NCBI GenBank assembly: GCA_035763745.1
Contig: DASUAO010000006.1
Span: 7,331-71,330, forward strand
Length of the DNA stretch: 64,000 nucleotides
Direction of reading: 5' to 3'
DNA from: DASUAO01 sp035763745
Lineage (GTDB): Bacteria > Actinomycetota > Acidimicrobiia > IMCC26256 > PALSA-555
Part shown: piece after piece, positions 50,090 to 58,210 of the stretch
Position numbering within the stretch: position 1 is the first letter of the stretch
How the letters are laid out: every line of letters begins with the position of its first letter
Made by a program: the position numbers and the translations under genes
The notes under the pieces: generated by a model
What the model was told of the DNA's origin: nothing
Database searches by the model: none
What the model saw: the letters and a program-made list of their open reading frames with translations, nothing else

Positions 50090-51375
50090 ACCACCACACC
50101 GCACCGGTCGGCTTGCTCGAGCGGATGACGGTGCCGTCGAGCGGCCTGCCCAAGGCCCTGCACGACCTCATCGGACGCGAGCACCTCGCCGAGGCCGTGC
50201 TCCTCGCGACCTGCAACCGCATCGAGGTCTACGCGCGCACCACCCGGTTCCACGATGGTGTCGACGACGTGCGGCACTTCCTCGCCGACACGTCCGGAGT
50301 CGCCCCGGAAGCGCTCAGCGAGGAGCTGTACACGTACCACGACGAGGCCGCGGTGGCGCACCTCTTCGGGGTGGCGTCGGGCCTCGACTCGATGATCATC
50401 GGCGAGGGGGAGATCCTCGGCCAGGTCCGCGACGCGTGGATCAACGCCGAGCGCGAGCAGTCCGCCGGCGTGCTGCTCTCGCGGGTCTTCCGCCAGGCGG
50501 TGGAGGTCGGCAAGCGCGCCCGGACCGAGACCGCGATCGGCCGTCACGCCGTCTCCGTCTCTTCGGCTGCGGTGCAGGTCGCGGCCGATCGGCTGGGGTC
50601 GCTCGAGGGGCGACGGGTGCTGCTCATGGGTGCCGGCGACGTCGGTGAGGGGATGGCGATCGCGCTGTCGGGAGCGGGGGTCGACGAGATCGTCGTCGCG
50701 AACCGCAGCCGGGCGCGTGGGAGCGAGCTGGCGAACCGGGTCGGTGGTCGCGTGGTCCCCCTCGACGACGTGCTCGACGCGCTCGTGTCGTGCGACGTCC
50801 TCCTTGCGTCGTCGGGCGCACCAGGGACGCTGATCGAGCGGGCCGACATGGAGGAGGTCATGCGCCGCCGGGACGGACGGGCGCTCCTGGTCGTCGACGT
50901 CGCCGTCCCCCGTGACGTCGACCCGGGGGTCGGGCAGGTCTTCGGCGTGATGCTCCTCGACATCGACGACCTCAAAGCCGTGGGCGAGCAGTCGCTGCAG
51001 GCCCGCCGGGCCGAGGTCGGCCGGGTCAGGGTGATCATCACCGACGAGCTCGACCGGTTCCGGACCGAACGGTCGGCACGGGAGGTCGCGCCGCTGGTCG
51101 CCGCACTGCGCGCCCGCATGGAGCAGCTCCGCCAGGTCGAGGTGGCGCGCCACGAAGCCAAGCTGGCCGCCCTCGACCCTGAGGCCCGCGCCGTGGTCGA
51201 GCAGGTCACGCGTGGTCTGCTCAACAAGGTGCTGCACGAGCCGACCGTGCGACTCAAGGACGCGGCCGGATCGGCACTCGGTGAGGGGTACGCCGACGCG
51301 CTCGCGGCGCTGTTCGCGTTGCGCGACGACGGTCCCGGGGCACCGCCCGAGCCCCCGACCACTGCCGGGTCCTGA
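50065..51375 (+). CDS. hemA: Glutamyl-tRNA reductase
   Basis: 436 residues. First committed step of C5 heme synthesis. Catalytic Cys in LLATCNRIEVYA, SMIIGEGEILGQVRDAW, and NADPH fold LLMGAGDVGEGMA, then a helical dimerisation domain. GTG 50065 with AAGGAG about 11 nt upstream; it overlaps the preceding gene. Second enzyme HemL lies at the end of the run. Confidence 0.95.
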   Translation: MSLVVVGLNHHTAPVGLLERMTVPSSGLPKALHDLIGREHLAEAVLLATCNRIEVYARTTRFHDGVDDVRHFLADTSGVAPEALSEELYTYHDEAAVAHLFGVASGLDSMIIGEGEILGQVRDAWINAEREQSAGVLLSRVFRQAVEVGKRARTETAIGRHAVSVSSAAVQVAADRLGSLEGRRVLLMGAGDVGEGMAIALSGAGVDEIVVANRSRARGSELANRVGGRVVPLDDVLDALVSCDVLLASSGAPGTLIERADMEEVMRRRDGRALLVVDVAVPRDVDPGVGQVFGVMLLDIDDLKAVGEQSLQARRAEVGRVRVIITDELDRFRTERSAREVAPLVAALRARMEQLRQVEVARHEAKLAALDPEARAVVEQVTRGLLNKVLHEPTVRLKDAAGSALGEGYADALAALFALRDDGPGAPPEPPTTAGS

Positions 51376-52268
51376 TGGCCCGGCTGCGGGTCGCGACCCG
51401 TGGCAGCGCCCTCGCACGCTGGCAGGCGGAGCGGGTCGTCGCGCTGCTCGCCTCGGCTGGTGGGCACGAGGCCGAGCTCGTCGTGGTCGAGACGACGGGT
51501 GACCGGCGCGCCGACGCCCCCATCCACGCCATCGGTGGGACAGGGGTCTTCGTGAAGGAGGTCCAGGAGGCGGTGCTCGACGGGCGGGCCGACGTCGCGG
51601 TGCATTCGGCCAAGGACCTCCCCGCGGCCACGCCTGACCGACTCGTGCTCGCGGCGACCCCCGAGCGGGCCGACCCGCGCGACGCGCTCGTCGGCGCGAC
51701 GCTCGACACGCTGCCGACCGGCGCCGTCGTCGCGACGGGCTCGGTGCGTCGGCGGGCCCAGCTCGCCGGTCGCCGTCCCGACCTCGGGTTCGCGGAGCTG
51801 CGGGGCAACATGCACACCCGCATCGAGAAGGCCGCCGGCTTCGACGCGATCGTGGTTGCCGCGGCGGCCCTCGATCGCCTCGGTCTCACAGCGCGGATCG
51901 CCGAGCGGCTCGAGCCCTCCGTCATGCTCCCGCAGGTCGCCCAGGGGGCACTCGCGGTGGAGTGCCGAGCCGGTGACGACGCGACGCACGAAGCGCTCGC
52001 GGCGATCGAGGATCCCGACGTGCGCCGAGCGGTCGAGGGCGAGCGGGCGTTCCTCGCCCGCCTCGGCGGCGGATGCTCGCAGCCGGTCGGTGCGCTCGCC
52101 TCGGTCGCCGGCGACACGGTGACGGTCGAGGCCCTCCTCGCGGCGCCCGACGGCCGCTGGGTCCGGCGTGCCCGGGTCAGCGATCGTGACCCGGTGACGG
52201 CCGGCAGCGAGGTCGCCGAGACGCTCCTCGCCACTTGCGAGGGGCTCGAGGCGGGGGTCGGGGCATGA
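51375..52268 (+). CDS. hemC: Porphobilinogen deaminase (hydroxymethylbilane synthase)
   Basis: 297 residues. N-terminal LRVATRGSALARWQAERV, HSAKDLPA, and the dipyrromethane-cofactor Cys in LGGGCSQPVGA. Polymerises four porphobilinogens. Starts within the hemA stop (TGATG) and overlaps cobA/hemD by ATGA. Confidence 0.96.
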   Translation: MARLRVATRGSALARWQAERVVALLASAGGHEAELVVVETTGDRRADAPIHAIGGTGVFVKEVQEAVLDGRADVAVHSAKDLPAATPDRLVLAATPERADPRDALVGATLDTLPTGAVVATGSVRRRAQLAGRRPDLGFAELRGNMHTRIEKAAGFDAIVVAAAALDRLGLTARIAERLEPSVMLPQVAQGALAVECRAGDDATHEALAAIEDPDVRRAVEGERAFLARLGGGCSQPVGALASVAGDTVTVEALLAAPDGRWVRRARVSDRDPVTAGSEVAETLLATCEGLEAGVGA

Positions 52269-53731
52269 CGGTGTGGCTGGTGGGCGCCGGCCCGGGCGAT
52301 CCCGGGCTCCTCACCCGACGGGGTGCCGAGGTGCTCGCCGACGCCGAGGTGGTCGTGCACGACCGGCTCGCGAACCCGGCCCTGCTCGACCTCGCCCCGG
52401 CTGGTGCCGAGCGGATCTCCGTCGGTAAGGCCCCGGGGCGTGTCGAGATGGACCAGGACGGCATCAACGCGGTCCTCGTCGAGCACGGCTCGGCGGGGCG
52501 GCGCGTCGTGCGGCTGAAGGGCGGCGACCCGTTCGTCTTCGGCCGCGGGGGCGAGGAGGCCGAGGCGCTGGCGGCCGCGGGCGTGCCGTTCGAGGTCGTG
52601 CCCGGCATCACGAGCGCGATCGCGGCGGCCGCGTACGCCGGGATCCCGGTCACGCACCGCGGCCTGTCGACCCACTTCACGGTCGTCACCGGTCACGAGG
52701 ACCCGGCGAAGGGACGCACCGACGTCGACTGGGAGGCGCTCGGACACGCCGGCGGCACGCTCGTCATCCTCATGGGTGCGTCACGAATCCGCGACATCGC
52801 CGCGCGCCTGATCGCGGCCGGCCGACCGGCCGACACCCCCGTGGCCGTGGTTCGCAACGGCACCCGTGCCGACCAGGTGTCGCTGCGGAGCACCCTCGCC
52901 ACCATCGGCGATGCCGACGTCCGCCCTCCCTCGGCGATCGTCGTCGGCGAGGTCGCCGCGCTCGACCTCGCGTGGTTCGAGCGCCGGCCGCTCTTCGGGC
53001 GGCGCATCGTCGTCACGCGGGCGCGGGAGCAGGCGAGCGCGCTGCGCACCCGGCTCGAGGCACTGGGTGCCGACGTCGTCGAGCTGCCGACGATCGCGAT
53101 CGAACCGCTCGCGTTCGACCTCCCGAACCTCCGTCGCTACGCCTGGCTCGTGTTCACGTCCGTGAACGGCGTCGATGCGTTCTTCGACCGCGGGCTCGCA
53201 CCGCACGGGTTCGACAGCCGCGCCCTGGGTGGCCTGCGGGTCGCGGCGATCGGACCGGGGACGGCCGCCGCGCTCGGCGTTCGCGGGATCCGTCCCGACC
53301 TGGTCCCGGATCGCTTCGTCGCCGAGTCGCTGCTCGAGGGGTTCCCGGAGCCGGGCGCGCCGGGAGAGCGGGTGTTGTTGGCACGTGCCGAGCAGGCACG
53401 CGACGTGCTCCCCGAGGGCTTGGGCGATCGGGGCCACGTCGTCGACGTGCTGCCCGTGTACCGGACGGTGCCGACCGTCCCCGACCCGGCCGACCTGGAC
53501 CGGATCCGTGCGGGCGAGGTCGACGCGGTGACCTTCACGTCGTCGTCGACGGCCCGGAACTTCTGCGACGCGATCGGCACGCTGCCGGACCCGGCGCCCC
53601 CGGTGGTCTCGATCGGACCGGTCACCTCGGCCACCGCCCGCGAGCTCGGGCTGACGGTGACCGCGGAGGCGAGCGAGCACACCATCGACGGTCTCGTGGC
53701 CACGCTCCTGGAGACGCTGGCCCGCCCCTGA
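52265..53731 (+). CDS. Uroporphyrinogen-III C-methyltransferase / uroporphyrinogen-III synthase fusion
   Basis: 488 residues in two domains. Residues 1-240: SUMT/CobA with VGAGPGDPGLLTRRGAE, RLKGGDPFVFGRGGEEA and GITSAIAAAAYAGIPVTHR. Residues about 248-488: HemD-type synthase (RIVVTRAREQASALRTRLE, FTSVNGVDAFF, FTSSSTARNF). It both closes the tetrapyrrole ring and methylates it toward siroheme/corrin. Such fusions are common in actinobacterial hem operons. Confidence 0.94.
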   Translation: MTVWLVGAGPGDPGLLTRRGAEVLADAEVVVHDRLANPALLDLAPAGAERISVGKAPGRVEMDQDGINAVLVEHGSAGRRVVRLKGGDPFVFGRGGEEAEALAAAGVPFEVVPGITSAIAAAAYAGIPVTHRGLSTHFTVVTGHEDPAKGRTDVDWEALGHAGGTLVILMGASRIRDIAARLIAAGRPADTPVAVVRNGTRADQVSLRSTLATIGDADVRPPSAIVVGEVAALDLAWFERRPLFGRRIVVTRAREQASALRTRLEALGADVVELPTIAIEPLAFDLPNLRRYAWLVFTSVNGVDAFFDRGLAPHGFDSRALGGLRVAAIGPGTAAALGVRGIRPDLVPDRFVAESLLEGFPEPGAPGERVLLARAEQARDVLPEGLGDRGHVVDVLPVYRTVPTVPDPADLDRIRAGEVDAVTFTSSSTARNFCDAIGTLPDPAPPVVSIGPVTSATARELGLTVTAEASEHTIDGLVATLLETLARP

Positions 53732-53767
53732 GCCATCGTCGTGCGGACCGCTCCGGGGACCCGCACC

Positions 53768-53773
53768 TAGCAT
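53768..53773 (+). promoter_or_regulatory. -10 element of the hemB leaderless promoter
   Basis: TAGCAT, 6 nt before ATG 53780. It gives hemB-hemL their own promoter in addition to rex operon read-through (48-bp gap). Confidence 0.65.
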
Positions 53774-53779
53774 TGGTCC

Positions 53780-54757
53780 ATGGCGTTCCCTGCGCAGCGT
53801 CCCCGCCGGCTCCGGCGCACCCCGGCCCTGCGTCGCCTCGTGGCCGAGGCGGGCGTGGCGGTCGACGACCTGGTGGCGCCCCTGTTCGTCAAGGAGGGGA
53901 TCGCCGATCCCGAGCCGGTCGCGTCGATGCCGGGCGTGGTCCAGCACACCCAGGAGAGCCTCCGCAAGGAGGTCCGGGCGCTCGCCGACCTCGGGATCCC
54001 CGCGGTGATCCTCTTCGGGGTGCCGGCGACGAAGGACGCCCGGGGATCGAGCGCCGACGCGGTCGACGGTGTCGTCCAGCAGGGGCTGCGGGCACTCCGC
54101 GACGAGGTCGGCGACTCGCTCGTCCTCATGGCCGATGCGTGCCTCGACGAGTTCACCGACCACGGCCACTGCGGGATCCTCGACGACCGGGGCGACGTCG
54201 ACAACGACGCCACCCTGGAGCGGTACGCCTCGATCGCGGTCGCGCAGGCGGAGGCCGGCGCCGATGTGATCGCTCCCTCGGGGATGATGGACGGCCAGGT
54301 CGATGCGATCCGCGCGGCGCTCGACGGGGCCGGGCACACCGACGCGGCGATCCTGGCGTACTCGGCCAAGTACGCCTCGGCGCTCTACGGCCCGTTCCGC
54401 GACGCGGCCGAGTGCGCGCCGCAGCACGGCGACCGGCGCGGGTACCAGATGGATCCCCCCAACCGTCGCGAGGCGATCGCCGAGACGCTCCTCGACGTCG
54501 AGGAGGGCGCCGACATGGTGATGGTGAAGCCCGCGCTCGCCTACCTCGACGTCATCTCCGACCTGCGCGCCGCGGTCGACGTGCCGGTCGCGGCCTACCA
54601 CGTGAGTGGCGAGTACGCGATGGTGCAGGCGGCGGCGGCGAACGGCTGGATCGACGGTGACGCGGTCGCGCTCGAGCACCTCACCGCGGTGAAGCGCGCG
54701 GGTGCCGACTTCGTGCTCACCTACTTCGCGAGGCACGTCGCCGAGCGACTCCAGTGA
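53780..54757 (+). CDS. hemB: Delta-aminolevulinic acid dehydratase (porphobilinogen synthase)
   Basis: 325 residues. Active-site lysines in YSAKYAS and MVKPALAYLD. The metal region reads DACLDEFTDHGHCG: two of the three Zn-type cysteines are kept and one is replaced by Asp, an intermediate form between the Zn and Mg types. Condenses two ALA molecules. Starts with a leaderless promoter. Confidence 0.95.
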   Translation: MAFPAQRPRRLRRTPALRRLVAEAGVAVDDLVAPLFVKEGIADPEPVASMPGVVQHTQESLRKEVRALADLGIPAVILFGVPATKDARGSSADAVDGVVQQGLRALRDEVGDSLVLMADACLDEFTDHGHCGILDDRGDVDNDATLERYASIAVAQAEAGADVIAPSGMMDGQVDAIRAALDGAGHTDAAILAYSAKYASALYGPFRDAAECAPQHGDRRGYQMDPPNRREAIAETLLDVEEGADMVMVKPALAYLDVISDLRAAVDVPVAAYHVSGEYAMVQAAAANGWIDGDAVALEHLTAVKRAGADFVLTYFARHVAERLQ

Positions 54758-54791
54758 CCCGTCGAGCGCGTCGGGCGGCCGAGCCACCCCG

Positions 54792-56066
54792 ATGACCTCA
54801 CCGTTGTTCGAACGTGCCCTCGCCCGGATCCCGGGCGGGGTGTCCTCACCCGTGCGCTCGTTCGCCTCCGTCGGCGGCGACCCGTTCTTCGTGGCGAGCG
54901 CGTCGGGCGCGCACCTCGTCGACACCGAGGGCCGCCGGCTCCTCGACTACGTCCAGTCGTGGGGGGCATCGATCCTGGGCCACGCGCACCCGAAGGTCGT
55001 GGAGGCGGTGCAGGCCGCGGCGGCCCGCGGCACGTCCTACGGCGCACCCACCGAGGCCGAGGTCGAGCTCGCCGAGGCGATCGCCGACCGGGTGGCCTCG
55101 GTGGAGAAGGTCCGGCTGGTCTCGTCCGGGACCGAGGCCGCGATGGTGGCGGTGCGCCTCGCCCGGGGCGCGACCGGGCGCACGAAGGTGCTGAAGTTCG
55201 CGGGCTGCTACCACGGCCATGTCGACGCCCTGCTCGTGAGCGCGGGGAGCGGTGTCGCCACCCTCGGGCTGCCGGGCTCGGCCGGTGTCACGCCAGGGGC
55301 GGTGCAGGACACGGTCGTGGTCCCGTACAACGACCTCGGGGCGTTCGACGCCGCGTTCGACGCGCACGGCGACGACCTCGCCGCGGTCCTCGTCGAGCCG
55401 GTGGCCGCGAACATGGGCCTCGTCCCCCCCGACGACGGGTTCCTCGATCACGTGCGCGCGGCGTGCTCGGCCCACGGCGCCCTCCTCGTCTTCGACGAGG
55501 TGATCACCGGGTTCCGGGTCGGGCCCGAGTGCGCGCAGGGCCGGTTCGGGATCGCACCGGACCTCTCGATCTTCGGCAAGGTCGTCGGCGGGGGACTGCC
55601 GCTCGCGGCCGTCGGCGGCCCGGCCGGCCTCATGGACGAGCTCGCGCCGGTCGGCGCCGTGTACCAGGCCGGCACGCTCTCGGGAAACCCGCTCGCGACG
55701 GCCGCGGGACTCGCGGTCCTCGCCGAGCTCGATGCCGGTTCGTACGAGCGGCTCGAGCGCACGGCCACCCGACTCACCGACGGGCTGCGCGACGCGGCCG
55801 GCGCGGCCGGCGTGCCGGTGCAGGTCCCGCTCGCGTGGACCATCGGCGGGCTGTTCTTCGCCGACGCCCCGGTCCGCGACTACGCCGACGCGCAGGGAGG
55901 CGACGCGGCCCGCTACGCGGCCTTCTTCCACGGGATGCTCGAGCGCGGCGTCTTCCTCGCTCCCAGCGCCTTCGAGTCGCTGTTCCCGAGCCTCGCCCAC
56001 ACCGACGCCGACATCGACCGCACCGTGGCTGTCGCCGCCGAGGTGCTCGCAGCGCTCGGGGGCTAG
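54792..56066 (+). CDS. hemL: Glutamate-1-semialdehyde 2,1-aminomutase
   Basis: 424 residues. IPGGVSSPVRSFASVGGDPFF, RLVSSGTEAAMVAVRLARG, VFDEVITGFRVG and the PLP-Lys in IFGKVVGGGLP. Makes ALA from the product of HemA. Ends in CTAG, shared with the stop codon of the convergent phosphodiesterase gene. Confidence 0.95.
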   Translation: MTSPLFERALARIPGGVSSPVRSFASVGGDPFFVASASGAHLVDTEGRRLLDYVQSWGASILGHAHPKVVEAVQAAAARGTSYGAPTEAEVELAEAIADRVASVEKVRLVSSGTEAAMVAVRLARGATGRTKVLKFAGCYHGHVDALLVSAGSGVATLGLPGSAGVTPGAVQDTVVVPYNDLGAFDAAFDAHGDDLAAVLVEPVAANMGLVPPDDGFLDHVRAACSAHGALLVFDEVITGFRVGPECAQGRFGIAPDLSIFGKVVGGGLPLAAVGGPAGLMDELAPVGAVYQAGTLSGNPLATAAGLAVLAELDAGSYERLERTATRLTDGLRDAAGAAGVPVQVPLAWTIGGLFFADAPVRDYADAQGGDAARYAAFFHGMLERGVFLAPSAFESLFPSLAHTDADIDRTVAVAAEVLAALGG

Positions 56067-57172
56067 GCGAGTCCCAGCAGGCTCTTGATCTCGCCCGCCC
56101 ACGAGGTCGCGTCGAAGCCGCCGGCCCCGACCCGCGCGTCGAGCTCGTTGACGGCAGGGTGCGACCCGACCACGGCGGCGAGCTGGAACGCGGTGCGGGG
56201 GCTGCCGTGCATGCCCGGCTCCCCGGTGATGCCGTCGAAGCAGAGCCACCGGCCGGGGGCGCTCCAGGCGAGGTGGACGCCCTCGTCGAGCCGCTCCACG
56301 CCACCCACGCCGTCGACGTCAGCGAGCAGCGTTCGCGGGTCGGCGCCGGCGCCGTAGACGATCGCCGCGGTGCCTTCCGGCATCCAGGTGAGCCCGGCCT
56401 CCGCGAGGTGCGGGCTGAGGTCGAGGGGGGTGAGGTCCTCGACGAGCTCCATCGAGTGGTCACTCACGACCATGGTCACGGTGGTGCGGTCGTCGATGGC
56501 CGCCCGGATCGGGCCCAGTCGTTCGTCGGTCGCCCGGTACACCGCGAGGGTCTCGTCGGCGTCGGGACCGTGCACGTGGCCGGCGGTGTCGGGGGCGTTG
56601 AGGTGGGCCACCACGAGCGGCGCATCCGCGGCCAGGACGTCGAGGATCATCGGGAGGGTCTCGTCGTCGTGCAGGTAGCCGTGGTCGTCGGTGCTCGCCC
56701 CCTGGGGGACGATCCCCTCCGGTGGCCAGTGGCGGGTCGCGGCGAGGCCGCCCATCACCCCGACGAGCTCCTGGTCGCCGACGACGAGCGCGGACTCCAG
56801 CCCGGCCGCGTGCGCGGCGTCGAAGATGGTCGGGGCCGACGGTCCGATGCTGCTCGCGGGGCGGGCCCTCCCGGTGGCGTCGTGCACGTAGTTCGCGACG
56901 ATCCCGTGTGCGATGGGCGGGACACCGGTGACGAAGCTGGCGTGGTTCGGGTAGGTCGACGCGGGCAGCACCGCGGGGACGGTGTGGGGGGTCGTCCCCG
57001 ACGCGTCACACCAGTCGAGCAGCTGGGGCGTGACGGAGGGACCGACCGCGCTGACGGACAGCCCGTCGAGGACGAGGAAGACGACGCGGGGCCGTCCGTC
57101 CCGTTGCGGGCCGCTACTCAGGAGAGGCCTGCTCCCGGCGCCGACGCACCCGGTCCATCGAGAACAGCCCAC
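56063..57172 (-). CDS. Type I phosphodiesterase/nucleotide pyrophosphatase-family protein
   Basis: 369 residues from the only canonical start in frame (GTG 57172). Alkaline phosphatase-superfamily signatures: VVFLVLDGLS (metal Asp), LPASTYPNHASFVTG (nucleophile Thr/Ser), HLNAPDTAGHVHGP (Asp/His) and VVSDHSM (Asp/His). Hydrolyses phosphodiester or pyrophosphate bonds; cytoplasmic, as no signal is seen. The start would overlap the upstream small gene by 59 bp; a non-canonical start closer to VVFLVLD is possible. Confidence 0.85.
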   Translation of the reverse strand: MGCSRWTGCVGAGSRPLLSSGPQRDGRPRVVFLVLDGLSVSAVGPSVTPQLLDWCDASGTTPHTVPAVLPASTYPNHASFVTGVPPIAHGIVANYVHDATGRARPASSIGPSAPTIFDAAHAAGLESALVVGDQELVGVMGGLAATRHWPPEGIVPQGASTDDHGYLHDDETLPMILDVLAADAPLVVAHLNAPDTAGHVHGPDADETLAVYRATDERLGPIRAAIDDRTTVTMVVSDHSMELVEDLTPLDLSPHLAEAGLTWMPEGTAAIVYGAGADPRTLLADVDGVGGVERLDEGVHLAWSAPGRWLCFDGITGEPGMHGSPRTAFQLAAVVGSHPAVNELDARVGAGGFDATSWAGEIKSLLGLA

Positions 57173-57341
57173 CCCAGATCCCCAGGACCATGATGGTCAT
57201 GAGCACGAAGGCGAGGCCGCCCGAGCCGTCGCCCTTCGAGCCCGCGTCCACGAGCTGCTGAGCCCCGGCAGGAGTGGACAGTGCCGCGGCGGCGCCCACC
57301 GTGAGGAGGACGAGTCGCACCGCGCGTCGGATCGTTCGCAT
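57114..57341 (-). CDS. Small exported/membrane protein of the bc operon
   Basis: 75 residues. Signal-like hydrophobic N-terminus (LVLLTVGAAAALSTPAGA), a Gly/Ser linker, one membrane helix (LAFVLMTIMVLGIWGGLF) and a basic tail. Not recognised. ATG 57341 is chosen because AGGAG lies 7 nt upstream; GTG 57356 overlaps the preceding stop. Last small gene of the cytochrome bc run, perhaps a small subunit or assembly factor. Confidence 0.7.
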   Translation of the reverse strand: MRTIRRAVRLVLLTVGAAAALSTPAGAQQLVDAGSKGDGSGGLAFVLMTIMVLGIWGGLFSMDRVRRRREQASPE

Positions 57342-57352
57342 CGGAGTGCTCC

Positions 57353-58189
57353 TCACGCGTTCGCGGGTTCGGGGGTCGGGTCGGCGGGGGCGTCGCCCTC
57401 GGGAGTCTCGGCCCGCCGCTTGGCCGCGGCCTCGTCCTTCTCACGCCAGTGGAGGGCGAGCAGACCGAGGGCGAAGAGCAGGATCGAAGAGACGAGCGCG
57501 ACGGTCGGCGGGACCCGGAGCGACCCGAGATCACGCTGGAGCACCACGAACCCGCTCTGGTCGGACGACGAGGCGCACTCGGGCGCCGGCGGAGCCGTCC
57601 CGAAGACCACCTCGACCTGCTTGACCTCGCAGAATTCCACGACCGCGTAGAGCGGGGTGTGGGTGAGCTCGAACTCGAGCGGGTTGGGGTCGCTCCCCCC
57701 GATCTCGTAGGTGTCGAGCGTCAGGTAGTCGGTGACCGCGGCGAAGCGGGCGAACTCCTGCTCGACGATCTGCTCCTCGGTGGGGAGGGCCTGCACGGTG
57801 ACGAGGTTCTCGTCGACCGCAGCCTTGACGTTGGCGGCCTCGATCTCGTCGACCTTGCGGCCGACGTCGATGATGTCGCGGACCTCGGCGGTCTGGGCGA
57901 GCGAGGGGTCCTCGACGACCTCGAGCACCTCCCACGCGGGGATGCGGCCCTTCAGCGTGTTGAGCGGGGACGCGGTGGTCACCCACAGCCCCGAGAGCAG
58001 CACCATGAAGCCCGAGAGGGCAGTGAAGGTGACGAGCAGCGCGAGCCGTCCGCCCATGTTGGTGCCGAGCAGCAGGTAGATCGAGCCGACGAAGAGCACC
58101 GTCGCGAACACGACGACGAGGACCCCGAGGATCGTCGGGTACCAGATGGTCCGCTCGACGATCTCACTGGCGAGGACGGGCAGGCTCAC
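57353..58189 (-). CDS. Membrane protein of the menaquinol:cytochrome c reductase operon
   Basis: 278 residues. Two N-terminal helices (about 18-40 and 48-72), a 150-residue extracytoplasmic domain with several Cys (EFCEVKQ, PECASSS), a third helix (about 228-250) and a charged tail. No known domain recognised. GTG start, 21 bp after the cytochrome c gene. Its place within the operon suggests an accessory subunit of the complex. Confidence 0.75.
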   Translation of the reverse strand: MSLPVLASEIVERTIWYPTILGVLVVVFATVLFVGSIYLLLGTNMGGRLALLVTFTALSGFMVLLSGLWVTTASPLNTLKGRIPAWEVLEVVEDPSLAQTAEVRDIIDVGRKVDEIEAANVKAAVDENLVTVQALPTEEQIVEQEFARFAAVTDYLTLDTYEIGGSDPNPLEFELTHTPLYAVVEFCEVKQVEVVFGTAPPAPECASSSDQSGFVVLQRDLGSLRVPPTVALVSSILLFALGLLALHWREKDEAAAKRRAETPEGDAPADPTPEPANA

Positions 58190-58210
58190 GTGCTCGGTTC
58201 CTTTCCCGGC

